A DNA stretch of 22,801 bases from Pelargonium cotyledonis. Taxonomy: Eukaryota > Streptophyta > Magnoliopsida > Geraniales > Geraniaceae. Below, piece after piece: positions 1 through 9,800 of the stretch. The stretch spans positions 1 to 22,801 of the forward strand of contig JAYMTA010000954.1 of assembly GCA_036897625.1 (NCBI GenBank). The letters are read 5' to 3'. Every line of letters starts with the position of its first letter. Positions within the stretch are counted from its first letter, which is position 1. The notes below the pieces were generated by a model, which saw nothing but the letters and a program-made list of their open reading frames with translations, searched no databases and was not told the DNA's origin. A program made the position numbers and the translations under genes.

Positions 1-722
1 TTTTAGAGTTAGTTATATAGTTGATTTTGGGTTTAATGATGTAAAAGTTTGATTTTTTTGTCATTTTGTATTTTATTTGGGATTAATATTTCAACCAAAT
101 ATTTGTGATTTTGGTAAATGTATCAGATTGTAATTTTTTCCAGTTCAGACTTGAACAAAATTTATGGTATTATTTCGTTTTATGCAAATTACTGTTTGAA
201 TATTTGATGGTTTGATGGTCTGTAGCAATATAGCCGTTGGGCTAGAAGAGTGTTCTGTGAATCATATATTGGGGGGCAAAATGGTAATTTCGCCTCAAGT
301 TTGAGCTCTTTCAGGGAGCCACTGTTCCCCTACTTGAGTAGTTTGGCTTGGGAAATCACCTCTCCTTTAAGGAGCAAAAAAAATTGATTTTTGCCAAACA
401 AACTACTGCCTATGTGACATGGAGCTCCTTGACGGTGGTCCTATATGGCACCTTCTTAAAAGAGCGAATAGAGAAAACAAACAAGCCTTAAGTGTTACAA
501 ATTTTATTTGAAACAAACATTGCTATAATCAAATAGTCCAGTTAAAGAAAATAAATTTGCATATTGCAAATGTTCATAGGAAGTTTATTTGCCATGTATG
601 TAGTTGATTAAAATTTGATTTTAATAGTGAAACAATATCCGGGGTGTCATCTTCATTCTTCACAAACATTTGAAACACATCACTACATATAAATAGTCAT
701 AGACTCATATTAAAAAAAAAAA
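1..722. other. AT-rich non-genic stretch
   Basis: I see no open frame with protein character, no RNA gene and no clear repeat here on either strand. A less AT-rich island at about 250-490 ends in a string resembling plant transposon ends (AAACAAACAAGCC near 475-487), so it may be an old element fragment, but no partner terminus could be placed. An A-run at 711-724 abuts the next element. Confidence 0.5.
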
Positions 723-945
723 AAGTAACATGTGTATCAGTTGATTGATATAACTTTATATCAGTTGCTCTAATGAGGTGATGATACTTCATTTAAAATC
801 ATGGATCCGGGCGGGTCGCTCCGCTCCTTCCAAATTCACTTGGGTGGGTATAAGTGAAATTTGATGAGATGTCATCACCTTATTGGCTTGGTTAAGTTGC
901 AACTGATATAAGGTTATATCAGTCAACTGATACACATTTTACTCT
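723..945. mobile_element. MITE-like element with long terminal inverted repeats
   Basis: The left arm (about 723-767) and the reverse complement of the right arm (about 897-943) match over roughly 44 bp with few differences. Both contain GTGTATCAGTTGA followed by TGATATAAC. A second matching block (about 772-797 against 861-884, GGTGATGA core) continues the inverted repeat inwards. The centre (about 800-845) is GC-richer and unpaired. There is no coding capacity, so this is a non-autonomous DNA-transposon type element or foldback. The flanks on both sides read TTAAAAAAA, which could be a 9-bp target duplication as in Mutator-like elements, but the A-runs make this uncertain. It sits just beyond the truncated 3' end of LINE-A. 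Confidence 0.75.
902..923. repeat. Short perfect palindrome within the MITE arm
   Basis: ACTGATATAA (902-911) is followed by GG and then by its exact reverse complement TTATATCAGT (914-923). The left arm has the equivalent shorter palindrome, GATATAA-CT-TTATATC, at 747-762. Each arm of the element is therefore itself self-complementary. Confidence 0.85.
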
Positions 946-1005
946 TAAAAAAAATAAAAACTTTAAAAAAATCTTAACAAAACATCCACAAATTGAGTAG
1001 AAACG

Positions 1006-1275
1006 TCACTCTACTATAACTGACTTGGGTCGAAAGAACAAGGCCACCCCTCCGGCCTCATTCTGAACCACCCAACCTCCTCCCGAATGTTCTGCTTCTT
1101 CAAAACAGCCCAATCCGTATTCAATTTCAAGAACGGTGGTGTAGGCGGCATCTACACAGCAGGTACTGACTGAGTTCGCCATCCACCAGATATCGATGGC
1201 TAGCAGCGAGCTGCTTCCAATGCCGACAACATCATCGCCACTAGGTCCGAAACATCCTTCCAATTCGAAGACCAA
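1006..1275 (-). pseudogene. LINE-A ORF2, RNase H fragment
   Basis: The 89-codon frame contains VDAAY followed by GWVVQNEAGGVAL, which resembles the first strands of the RVT_3-type RNase H domain found at the C-terminus of many plant L1-like LINEs. The first Asp would be the catalytic one. The usual C-terminal half (helices with the further acidic residues) is absent because the frame ends and the element appears to stop at about 1000. The spacing between the two motifs is longer than usual, so an insertion or a compensated frameshift is likely. Non-functional. Confidence 0.55.
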
Positions 1276-1289
1276 ACACCATCATTCCG

Positions 1290-1700
1290 CAGCTTCCATA
1301 TCCCCCAGAATGTATACGAAACCTAAGCCAACCAATCGAAGACATTATCAGAAACATCATTAAAACCCCTTAAAGCCATGGGCTACCAAAATCTCTTCGC
1401 AAACTCTCACTTTAACAAAATATTGGAAATAGTTTCCTCACCAACCTGACAACGTGAGCAAATAGGGAATACATCGACTCTATTTGTAACAAAATTCACC
1501 AAAACTGGGAGGGAACCCGGCATGGACCTCCACATGAAAAGCTTAACCTTGTTTTGAACCGGAGCCGCACATAATTTCCTCCACAACGGGTCTCCTCCCG
1601 CAGTACCGCTTGGATGAGTTAGTGATCTATAAGCACTTCGAATTGAGTATTCCCCATTCTTTTCAACTTCTCAAGCCCAATTATCACTTACGACTTGTCT
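1290..1700 (-). pseudogene. LINE-A ORF2, zf-RVT zinc-finger region
   Basis: Reading the minus strand from about 1696 gives EKNGEYSIRSAY, then PLWRKLC and VKLFMWR, then CSRC (1449-1460) and EETISNIL. This is the order of the zf-RVT domain, the region after the reverse transcriptase in plant LINEs that precedes RNase H. The usual His after the Cys pair is Asn and the following Cys is lost, and stops follow, so the finger could not bind zinc. A Trp-rich linker (FWGIWKLRN, about 1290-1310) leads into the RNase H piece. Confidence 0.65.
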
Positions 1701-1997
1701 GCTGAGTGGGATTTTGAATATCTCATTTCACATCTCTTGTTCAAACAAAACGTCGAGCTTGTGCACGTCCCACTCCTGAGAGGACCCATCACGCAGCTCT
1801 GCCACTATTACAACCAACAACTCATACTCGGAAGTTCCCGGTCTCTACACGGATTTGAAGCTCGGTAAGGACGGGACTCATGGGTCGATACATGCTCTGA
1901 CTCCTTCTCCTGAGCCCACTTTACAATAACACGCCATATATAACTAGGACTTGATCCTATAGTAGGAGCATCGAATGTCGACATGGCTGGGAAGTAC

Positions 1998-2493
1998 CTA
2001 GCTTTGAACTTGTGCAAACAATGAACTTGGGTGGGTTTCTAACCTCCATAACTGCTTACCCAGTAAAGCTAAATTAAATTCATGCAATTTTCGGAAGCCA
2101 AGTCCACCAATTAATTTGCTTGAGCACATGTCCTGCCAACTTTGCCAATGGATCCCACACCTGTTACAACCACTCGATTGCCACCAATATTGATTCATTA
2201 TCTGCTCTAATTTCAAGCATGCATGTGGTCATAGGTAAGAGGTATACACTCATCATGTATGTTGTAATCAATTGAGCCACGACCTTTAGCAAAACCTCCT
2301 TACCCACCTTTGACAACGCTTTTGAAGACCATGAGCATACTCGAGTATGAACCTTATTGACCAACTCATCAAATATACAAAACCGACCACCCCCCACACA
2401 AGCCGGTGCTCCCAAATACGTGTCAAATCTAGTCACCTGATTAACCCGAAGAGCCGCCAACACTTCCACTCTACTAGTAAAGGAGGAGGTCAC
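1998..2493 (-). pseudogene. LINE-A ORF2, region downstream of the RT palm
   Basis: Two overlapping frames carry the hallmarks of the segment after the polymerase active site in plant LINEs. The first has FDTYLGAPA, then WSSKALSKVGKEVLLK and TYMMSVYLLP. The second has HWQSW, then KLIGGLGFRKLHEFNLALL and KQLWRLE. The join needs a frameshift near 2200, which shows decay. Standard plant LINEs have the same blocks in this order before the zf-RVT finger. Confidence is high for family assignment and low for exact boundaries. Confidence 0.8.
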
Positions 2494-3310
2494 ATATTAC
2501 TTCTGCCTCATCCTTGTTTTCCCGAAAGAAAATTAATGCATCATCAGCAAAAAAAAAAGGTGTGACTGGAGCCCCCCGAGCTATAGTCACCCCGTGAATC
2601 AAACCTGCGGCCTCCCTTGCTCGTAAAATTGTCGACTACCTTTCGGCAACAATAATGAACAAATACGACGACAAAAGATCTCCCTGCCTGATTCCTCTCT
2701 CCGACACAAATTCGTCTAATAATAGTCTTCCAAAATTGACCTGAAATCTAATCGAAGTGACGCAGCTCATAATCAACTAGATCCAAAAATTATTCAAGCC
2801 CAATCAAAGTTGCATATTTCGCAAGAAGTGTCATTCGATGTTGTCGTAAGCTTTGACCATTTCCAATTTTAAGGTCCCCAACTCGACCCGCCCACCTTAT
2901 TATGTCGTAAAGCATGAAATGTTTCATTGGGGATGCAATTATTGACTGTTATTAACCTGCTCGGGAGGAACGCGCTTCGAGAATCAGAAATTACTGAATG
3001 AATGACCTCTTTTAATCTGTTCGCGATGGTCTTAGACACAATTTTATATAATATTTTGCAAAGAGCAATGGGTCGAAGTTCATTCACCGAGGAAGGTTTA
3101 GTAATTTTTGGGATCATAACTAAATTTGTAGTATTAAGATAAGCCGTAATAGAACTTGATCGAATAATCTGTAAGCAGAATGACGAAACATCTCTACTTA
3201 TTACGTGCCAATAATTATGATAAAACGCTAGGTTTAACCCATCCAGACCAGGTGTCTTATCCGGATGCATTGAATCTAGTGCACGCTTAATATCATCAGG
3301 GCCAAGTTCA
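2494..3310 (-). pseudogene. LINE-A ORF2, reverse transcriptase palm
   Basis: This is the core of the RNA-dependent DNA polymerase used in target-primed reverse transcription. Visible motifs in order are MHPDKTPGLDGLN (from 3270), ELRPIALCKILYKIVSK, ANRLK, SAFLPSRLI, then after a frameshift near 2870 KAYDNIEWHFL, and finally the active-site box FADD at 2540-2551 followed by ALIFFRE. The FADD box is intact. The frameshift and several stops before it prevent synthesis. A run of T on the coding strand sits just ahead of FADD and is a likely slippage site. Confidence 0.85.
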
Positions 3311-4079
3311 TCAACAATCTTTCATTTTGTTCCGATGTTATCCTCAGTTCCACATAGTCCAACAACTCCATATTGTAAGAATACCCAATCATATTACGAG
3401 TCATAATTATTAGGACCCAATTAAGTTCATGAGTGGGATAATAAACATAAGGTGGTCCATATTCTTTTACCCTTAAACTCCCACCTTTCATATTCTGTAA
3501 CTGCTCATTTATTGCTCATTGATGAGAAGAGCAATATGAGGCTACACATATAAATTGGTTTGGTCTCTAAATTGATTAATCTCACTTAAGCACACATACA
3601 CCATCAGTCTAGAGGTTGAGAACAATTTAGAAGAGCATTCCAAGAAATTTGGGCAGAAACTCAAATCGGTGAAAAGCAATGGTGGGAGGTAAATCGAGTT
3701 TTCGTAATTCCGCATTTTATTCAGTTATGATCTTATTTTCGGTTTATAATATTGATTAAGATCACCTCATATATCTTACACATATTACTTGTGATGCTCG
3801 AACGAAACTTTTCGATGAAGTGACAAACCAATAGGCTCCGAATTTCTGCTTCACCCTCAAACCAAACGCATGTGCTACTGTTCAATTTTTCAATCGTTTT
3901 TCCCTTCTTCCAGGCCGATGTTGTGCAACGGAAAAATTTCAAATTTTGGCCCCCTTCTGAAAGCCAGAGCGTTTTAGCTTCTTATTTCCAATAACGTTCC
4001 TATTTGTCCAATAAAATCAGGTACCACTTCCTTGCAGGGTATGTACGTGCACTAAGCCTCCGAGTCTTTTGCTCAAATA
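3311..4079 (-). pseudogene. LINE-A ORF2, endonuclease-RT linker
   Basis: The minus strand here is poorly preserved. Short blocks typical of the linker between endonuclease and reverse transcriptase remain: WFEGEAEIRSLLVCHFIEKF around 3790-3870 and VELRITSEQNERLL near 3300-3350, which normally precede the RT domain by a few dozen residues. A small hairpin (TATTGCTC and GAGCAATA arms, about 3508-3537) lies in the most eroded part. I see no other gene. Confidence 0.55.
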
Positions 4080-4870
4080 CTAGACGTCTTTGAGGAGGGA
4101 CCCTGTCGCCGACCCGCCCCACCTTTCTAAGGCTGTAAAGCAATTTTCTAACTTCTCCATACCCCACCAATTTTCATGTACCACAATGTTGCACTCTTCA
4201 TCCGTGAGCAAATTATTCTCAAATTTAAACCGGCAACACACATATTGGGCTTGCATCCCCGTCGAACATATCCACAACGGATTGTGGTTCGAGGTAGTGA
4301 AAGGAAGATGAGACATGGTCCAGTTACCAGAATTGGTTCTCCAACTATCCGAACCTAAAGCGCGATCTAAGTGTTCCTCAATTTTCAAATTATGGCCTCT
4401 ACATCTTCGCAAAGTAAACGCATACCCGTCAAACCCCATGTTCATAAGTCTTGCGTCTGAAATTGATAACGAGAACTCGTTCATGAGTTCCACCGGCTGC
4501 GGATTCCCAGCCCACTTTCATGAGAAAATGTCAAATCATTGAAATCACCTAGACATAACCATGGTTGATTCTACGGACGAGGTAATGATATGATTCTATT
4601 CTACTACTAATCTCGTCTTGATCTATTCGGCCCCTCGTAATAACCCGTTACCCTTCAAGAGACCCATTATTGCAATATTACTAACACGTCAATATGATTA
4701 TTTGAACTGCCTAGCAGGGATACTTGGACTCAATCGACCCAAAAAAGAGCTAAGTCGCTGCTTCTCCCTACGCAATCCTTCTCAAAACAACCATGTATAC
4801 ATAACTTTTTCCTCAAGACCTCCAAACCTGATCTCGTACAACGAGTTTCAATCAAAAAGGGCATATCCGG
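4080..4870 (-). pseudogene. LINE-A ORF2, apurinic-type endonuclease domain
   Basis: This is the nicking endonuclease of the EEP family that opens the target for reverse transcription. From about 4860 the minus strand gives PFLIETRCTRSG, then GRSSDLALFW, then PWLCLGDFND (GDFN at 4538-4549), and after a frameshift ELMNEFSLSISDARLMNMGFDG, LDRAL and HLPFTTSNHNPL. The final catalytic triplet, SDH in the family, reads SNH (4284-4292), so the Asp is lost. Several stops lie between the first two blocks. Domain assignment is firm; activity is not possible. Confidence 0.8.
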
Positions 4871-4874
4871 TTTC

Positions 4875-5123
4875 TTATCTCGCACTAGGCTTTACAAGAC
4901 CTGAACTGTCGAGGGGTTTCGTAAACCCCGACAATTCCACGATATTATACTCATTGGGACGGGTGGACCTGTTCTGACAGGCTGCTAATGACAAGTTTTT
5001 AGAACCAGCTGGTTCGGTCTCCATCTCCATACTGTCCACTCTTTTCCTCTTTGCATTTAGAATCAATGTGTCCTCTTCAGCTGCAACATCCACATTCTTA
5101 ACCAGATCTCCAGTGATTAGCAT
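4875..5123 (-). pseudogene. LINE-A ORF1 C-terminal tail
   Basis: The frame reads through a basic cluster (NAKRKRVDS), then EPAGSKNLSLAACQNRSTRP. A lysine/arginine-rich stretch followed by an E-P-A-G type sequence is common at the ORF1-ORF2 junction of plant L1-like LINEs. It lies immediately before the endonuclease pieces, as expected. No enzymatic role; the basic cluster could have served RNA binding or nuclear import. Confidence 0.5.
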
Positions 5124-5227
5124 GTGGGATGAGTCGATCCCGTCGTCTAGCCATGCCCCACTCTTTGCTCGTATCCATCGGGTCCTAGTTGGTCCATTTG
5201 GCTTGCTTTCTAAGCTTTCATAAACAA

Positions 5228-5419
5228 TTAGTACGCTTTTTCTAGTCCTACATTCGTTGCTTTGAGGAACAACTCATAGTTTTTCTCTAGGTGTCCTTGT
5301 CGTCCACAATAGAAGCAAAAACTTGAGAGTTTCTCGTACTTAAAGTTGACCCATGTCCAACCTCTGTTAGCTTTCTTCATCTTCATCCCACGACGTAAAA
5401 GTTGACGAATATCTACCAA
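5228..5419 (-). pseudogene. LINE-A ORF1, zinc-knuckle region
   Basis: The frame contains VDIRQLLRRGMKMKK, then WTWVNFKYEKLSSFCFYCGRQGHLEKNYE. This is the zinc-knuckle block that follows DUF4283 in the nucleic-acid-binding ORF1 protein of plant LINEs. The knuckle should be C-x2-C-x4-H-x4-C; the last ligand reads Tyr, so zinc binding is lost. Upstream, in another frame (about 5440-5560), FWVQVHNLPG and GSFIEADLKNF connect it to the DUF4283 part. Confidence 0.8.
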
Positions 5420-5533
5420 TACTCGGATATGAAAATATGATTTCTAGACCCTCCTTTTAAAGTTTTTCAGATCTGCCTCAATGAAGCTGCCCATCACTTT
5501 CCCACTCTCTTGAGGATCTCATCCGTGGCATGT

Positions 5534-5761
5534 TCACCCGGAAGATTGTGAACCTGCACCCAAAAAGCTCACCTGATTCAACTCCTCCGTCCTAGAGTCC
5601 TCATTGTCCTTAAGCAACTTCCAGACGAGCAAGTGGTGGTTGTACGTCCACAGACCATCAACCAAAAACCGATTAGCTTCATTTTCGTTATAGAATTCGA
5701 ATAGGAAGCGATGAGATCCGCCCAACCCAATGTGCAAAACTTTTGTGATTCTAACGCCCAT
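5534..5761 (-). pseudogene. LINE-A ORF1, DUF4283-like domain
   Basis: The reading GVRITKVLHIGLGGSHRFLF, then FYNENEANRFLVDGLWTYN and HHLLVWKLLKDN matches the pattern of the DUF4283 domain of plant LINE ORF1 proteins, thought to bind RNA. The preceding piece (5772-5984, ending KFQFMEDNLTSA) is its N-terminal part. A stop where Trp is usual (consistent with TGG to TAG) and a one-base shift separate the two pieces. Confidence 0.8.
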
Positions 5762-5771
5762 AGTAGGGCTT

Positions 5772-5984
5772 CTAAGCAGAGGTTAGATTGTCTTCCATAA
5801 ACTGAAATTTGATCAAAGCATCAGTGAGAAACCTGCCCACCAATTTCCATGTTTTCACTACCAGTCCCGTAACTCCGCCTCCCAACGCTTCCAAGCCCAA
5901 AAAATCATCTTTTCCCCCGTCTATCCTCAACCCCCCAAAATTGGCTTCGAAGTGCTCCCCTTCCCCCATAACTCTTGAACTCAT
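5772..5984 (-). pseudogene. LINE-A ORF1 N-terminus
   Basis: The frame starts at an ATG at 5984. It runs through a glycine-rich stretch to LVGRFLTDALIKFQFMEDN, the classic opening of the DUF4283-bearing ORF1 protein in plant LINEs. It ends in TAG (5772-5774) directly before the next domain piece. Upstream to about 6190 the minus strand stays open in another frame (5981-6412) without family resemblance and is probably the LINE 5' leader. Confidence 0.7.
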
Positions 5985-6189
5985 AACCCAAAAACATGTA
6001 CTTTAATCCCATAAGCCAGCGTCGACTGACCTGCACAGTGCCCAGAACTCGCCGCCGCCTTTGAACCATCCAAGACAATACCAGAAAACCGAACCCTAAT
6101 TACCGCCAGACATGCCTCTTTTGCATTTTGTACATTCAATTTGGTGGTAGGCCCCAAAACCAAGCCAACATCCAGAAAAAGAAGCAAAA

Positions 6190-6802
6190 GGGGTAAATGG
6201 AAATTTAGTTTGTATTTTTCTTTTAAAGTATAATATTCTAATTTTATATTAGGAATCAAGTTGTTACTCCCTTTTTTTTTTGGTAATTTTCTTTTTAACC
6301 AAAATTTAAGTGTCATCCCACGTATGGGGATGAGGCTCGAACTCAAGAAATCAAAGCATCTAAACCGTTTATTGTTATTTTTTTTTAATTTAATAGCAAT
6401 TATGAATGACAATGAGACCAGGCAGGGAATAATTTTAAATTGCTATTCTCATTTCCGAGTATCCGTTTTATTCTAAATTGTTTTGTCATTTCTTTTTAAT
6501 TATGATTATTGATAAAAATTCAGTTGTAAATAAATATGAATGAAAAATTTCCACCTAGCATCTCTTGCATATAAGTGTAATTTGCTCACTCATGAATCAT
6601 GATATACAGGTCATGTAGAGATCATTACACCAAAAAAAAAAAAAAAAAGTTGGGTATGAAAACTCTGGTAATTGTGATTGTTTGTACGTGCACTATACTA
6701 TGCCTCACTCTCCTCTGGTTTTCTATCTCTCAGGGGGTTTTCAAGTCAACCCAAGTAAAGATTCTAAATCATCAAATGTAAACTGAAGAAACTACATTTA
6801 CA
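6190..6802. other. AT-rich spacer between LINE-A and the protease gene
   Basis: No coding region is supported. The stretch should contain the 3' UTR of the minus-strand protease gene (below 6803). I found no convincing AATAAA close to the stop on the minus strand; a TTTATT (AATAAA on the minus strand) lies near 6468. An A-run (T-run for the protease transcript) is at 6632-6648. Confidence 0.5.
6255..6375 (-). mobile_element. Possible SINE fragment
   Basis: On the minus strand, CGGTTTAGATGCT (about 6352-6365) and GAGTTCGAGCCTC (about 6332-6345) resemble box A and box B of a tRNA-type pol III promoter, followed by a small hairpin around CCCATACGTGGG. Plant SINEs have this head. The A-B distance is shorter than usual, no clear 3' tail or target duplication was found, and this may instead be a tRNA-like coincidence. 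Confidence 0.3.
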
Positions 6803-9800
6803 TCAATTTCTTTCATAAAACAAGATGTACGCCTCGCGACGAAGAACTACTTCCAAGGAAACCCGACGAACATGAGCATCACTGACATGATACCAGATAG
6901 AACCTCCATTTTCTTTCTCGGTCTTCCCTTTGCCTTTTTCACCTCCCCGTACATACGCGACATAGTGACCTCCTCTCATGGTCCCCGAATGCTCCACTAC
7001 CCCAGTAAGACTGTATTCATATTTCTCGTCATCCATGGACCTATAAAATGCTCGGATATGAACATATACACAAGTTAGTCGCGTATCATGAACAGTTAAC
7101 GACGTTTGTCACTTTAATTCTACACACATTGCATTCGGTGAATGGTATAGATGTAAATATCTTATTGGAGTTGAAAAAAATCAGAGATTAATGAGAGCAC
7201 CAGCCACAATTCGACAGTAGCATAACTTGGAATTAACAGGCAGCTAAGAAAAATCATTCATTTGTGCATCTTGTTTATTGAATTGAAAGTCAGCTAAGAA
7301 AAATTATCATAAAAGTTAAACAGGCAGATCTTATTTAGCAAAACAGAAGAAAACAAAAGAAACATCAGAAATTGAAAAGTATAGTTAATTCATACCCTGA
7401 GTTTTAAGAGATCAATAGTAAGAATAAATTATATGCATATATACAAAATGAAGCTTGTACTCAAACAATTTACTAGCTTTTGGAAAACATCACAGCCATC
7501 AACACTAACTAAGATCCAATGGTTGAAATAGTTGATACATGAGATTCTAACACTAGGAGGCTCCTTGATTAATACTTCAGGATCAATTAACTAGTCAGTT
7601 AGATTCAACTTTTAATCCCAGGGAGTACTATTCAAATACCAGCAGCTAGTCGGAAACTTAGAACCATTATTTACATAACTAATCAACGAATTGAACCAGA
7701 ATAGGTCAGTGAAGCCCACCCAGCTCGTAGTGGCAACTAACTAATGGGATTGACTTGGCACAAATGTACAATAAGTCAATAAGACTTCAGTTAATATCTG
7801 TGCACATTTGTGTATGGACTCTTTTGTGCGATAAGTAGTTTACCTATTCTCTAAATGTCTCAAGTTACACAATTCCATATTTTAGTAATTCACTCAGAAA
7901 TAAGAATAAACCCATAAAGGCCTCTACTTTGTTTGTATAGTTTTCTAAGACATTTGAGGTTCTTATCGAGGATTATGATTCTAAGAGATATATAAAACGC
8001 TTTTAAGGATTCACCAATGGATCTATATTTCATGTTTATTGACAATACCCCTATCATGAAACAAATCTTTTCCCTGATAATAAATTATAAGCAACAATGT
8101 GATAAGCAGGATAAGTAACAATGTAATAAGCAGAAGCAGGCTAATTGTTATACTAAATTTGTATGAAAATTTACTAAGTAAAGATAGGACGGTACCTTGG
8201 ATTAATGTATGGTCTAAGATCAAGTGTTTCTCCAAATTTTACGTAACCATTCAATTTACTTAAGCGACCACGGGCATCTTGGCTGAACCTCTTCAGATGA
8301 ATGGTTAGAATACGTGGAGCTTTATCAATGAGAACCCTTTTGGTTGCATCCCTCATTACCCTCACACTTTTGGAATCTATGTCTTCATCCTCAACTTCAT
8401 CTGATTCACTTTCCCCATTCAGCATCTGTGATTCATGATGCTGAACTTCATCTGTGTTGTTTCCACTAATACAAGGCTCCTTGATAGAATCACCAACTTG
8501 ATGATTGACAATTGATTGATGGTATGCTCCACTGGAATCAAAAGAATGCATTATCTCTTGACAAGCATCTTCCATATGACATTTTCCTTCTACTGGAGAT
8601 ACAACAGGATTCAGCTCATCCATTTGACCAGTTTTAGTGTTTGTGTAATTTTCGTTCATACAATCAACTTTCCCATTATGTGAAACTGAACTTTCATGTT
8701 TGACATCTCCATTGATGTTATTCATGACTAAAACTGGATACGATATTTCTTTTCTCAAACTTTGTGGATTGCTTTCACTTCTGAACACAGCTCCATTCAT
8801 TGGAATATGGGAGGGGCATTCTGCCTCCTTGGCTTCCAATCTATGGTGTCGCACAGTTTTAGAACAGTTTTCAGAATGCCAAGCATTTTCATTGGAGAGA
8901 CACTCTGGCTTAATGAAATGAGCCAAACAACTCTCCACAGACACTGGGGAATCTGAATTATACACCTCATCAGGATCAGACTCATTAATATTTGCTGCAA
9001 TGAAACCAGTTTCTGCATCCTTTGACTGAAGGAGATCGTCACTTAGTGAGGTTCTTGCCAAAGGCAAGACAACATCAGGTTCGTTAAATAAGTCGCCAAT
9101 GCCATCAAAGTCCATTTCTTCTTGTTCACAGCCTGCTACCAAGGAGTAGGCTTCAACTTCTCCTCTGACAATCTCTCCAGTAGTTGAAGATTCTTCTTTG
9201 TATGGAAGCAACAGAACCTCTGAATCTTGAACCAGTAATGGGAGCTCATCTTCCAAAGAGTTTAATGGTGAGGACTGGGGTCCTGGACTCAGACCCCTAT
9301 TCAATGAACAAACCTCAATATCAGACTCAGAGTTACTTTGTATTGGGTCAATATTTTGAGTATTAATTCCTGAATCTTGAAAAACCGAACTATCATTATT
9401 TTCTGAAGTGAGATCTTGTTCGACTGATATGGTTTCTGGTTCAAGGTAATCCATCCATGTAAAATTATCCAATATAGGTGAAGCTTGCTCGATTGTGTTC
9501 TCAAAGACTTGCTCATTTTCTGATCCATCTTCAGCAGGGAGATTCTGTGAAGCTGAACTACCTCTATCAGTAATTTGACTCGCACAATACGCATCTGATG
9601 ATGTAGAATCACTTGCAGGTGCAAGAACAGGACTAGAATCTGCCACACAAGAAGACTCACTGATCACTGAGGTGCTAGAAACACATTGAGTATGAGAAGA
9701 ATGTGCATATTTGTTAGCTTTCTCTCGAACTCTTCCACTTCTCTTTGGTGGAAGCTTGGGTTTCTTCCCTCGAAATATTAATTGGGTTTTAGTAGATGGA

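Larger units (their letters stand above)
1006..6190 (-). mobile_element. LINE-A: degenerate plant L1-type LINE with RNase H
   Basis: Translated pieces on the minus strand fall in the order expected for a plant L1-like non-LTR retrotransposon: ORF1 (DUF4283-like, zinc knuckle), then ORF2 with endonuclease, reverse transcriptase, zf-RVT finger and RNase H. The frame changes many times and stops are frequent, so no protein can be made. The 3' end stops inside the RNase H domain. No poly(A) tail (T-run on the plus strand) and no target duplication were found. The 5' end is placed near 6190, where coding-like composition gives way to AT-rich DNA. Many lesions are consistent with G-to-A or C-to-T change. 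Confidence 0.85.

Noticed and set aside
2347..2565. Plus-strand ORF antisense to LINE-A
   Set aside because: It is a shadow of the reverse transcriptase region, which has the FADD box on the minus strand.
6632..6648. A-run as the tail of an inserted retroelement
   Set aside because: There is no element body or target duplication next to it; simple-sequence slippage is sufficient.
8023..8235. Hydrophobic minus-strand ORF
   Set aside because: It reads through the AT-rich intron and its donor. The Leu/Ile-rich content comes from low-complexity sequence.
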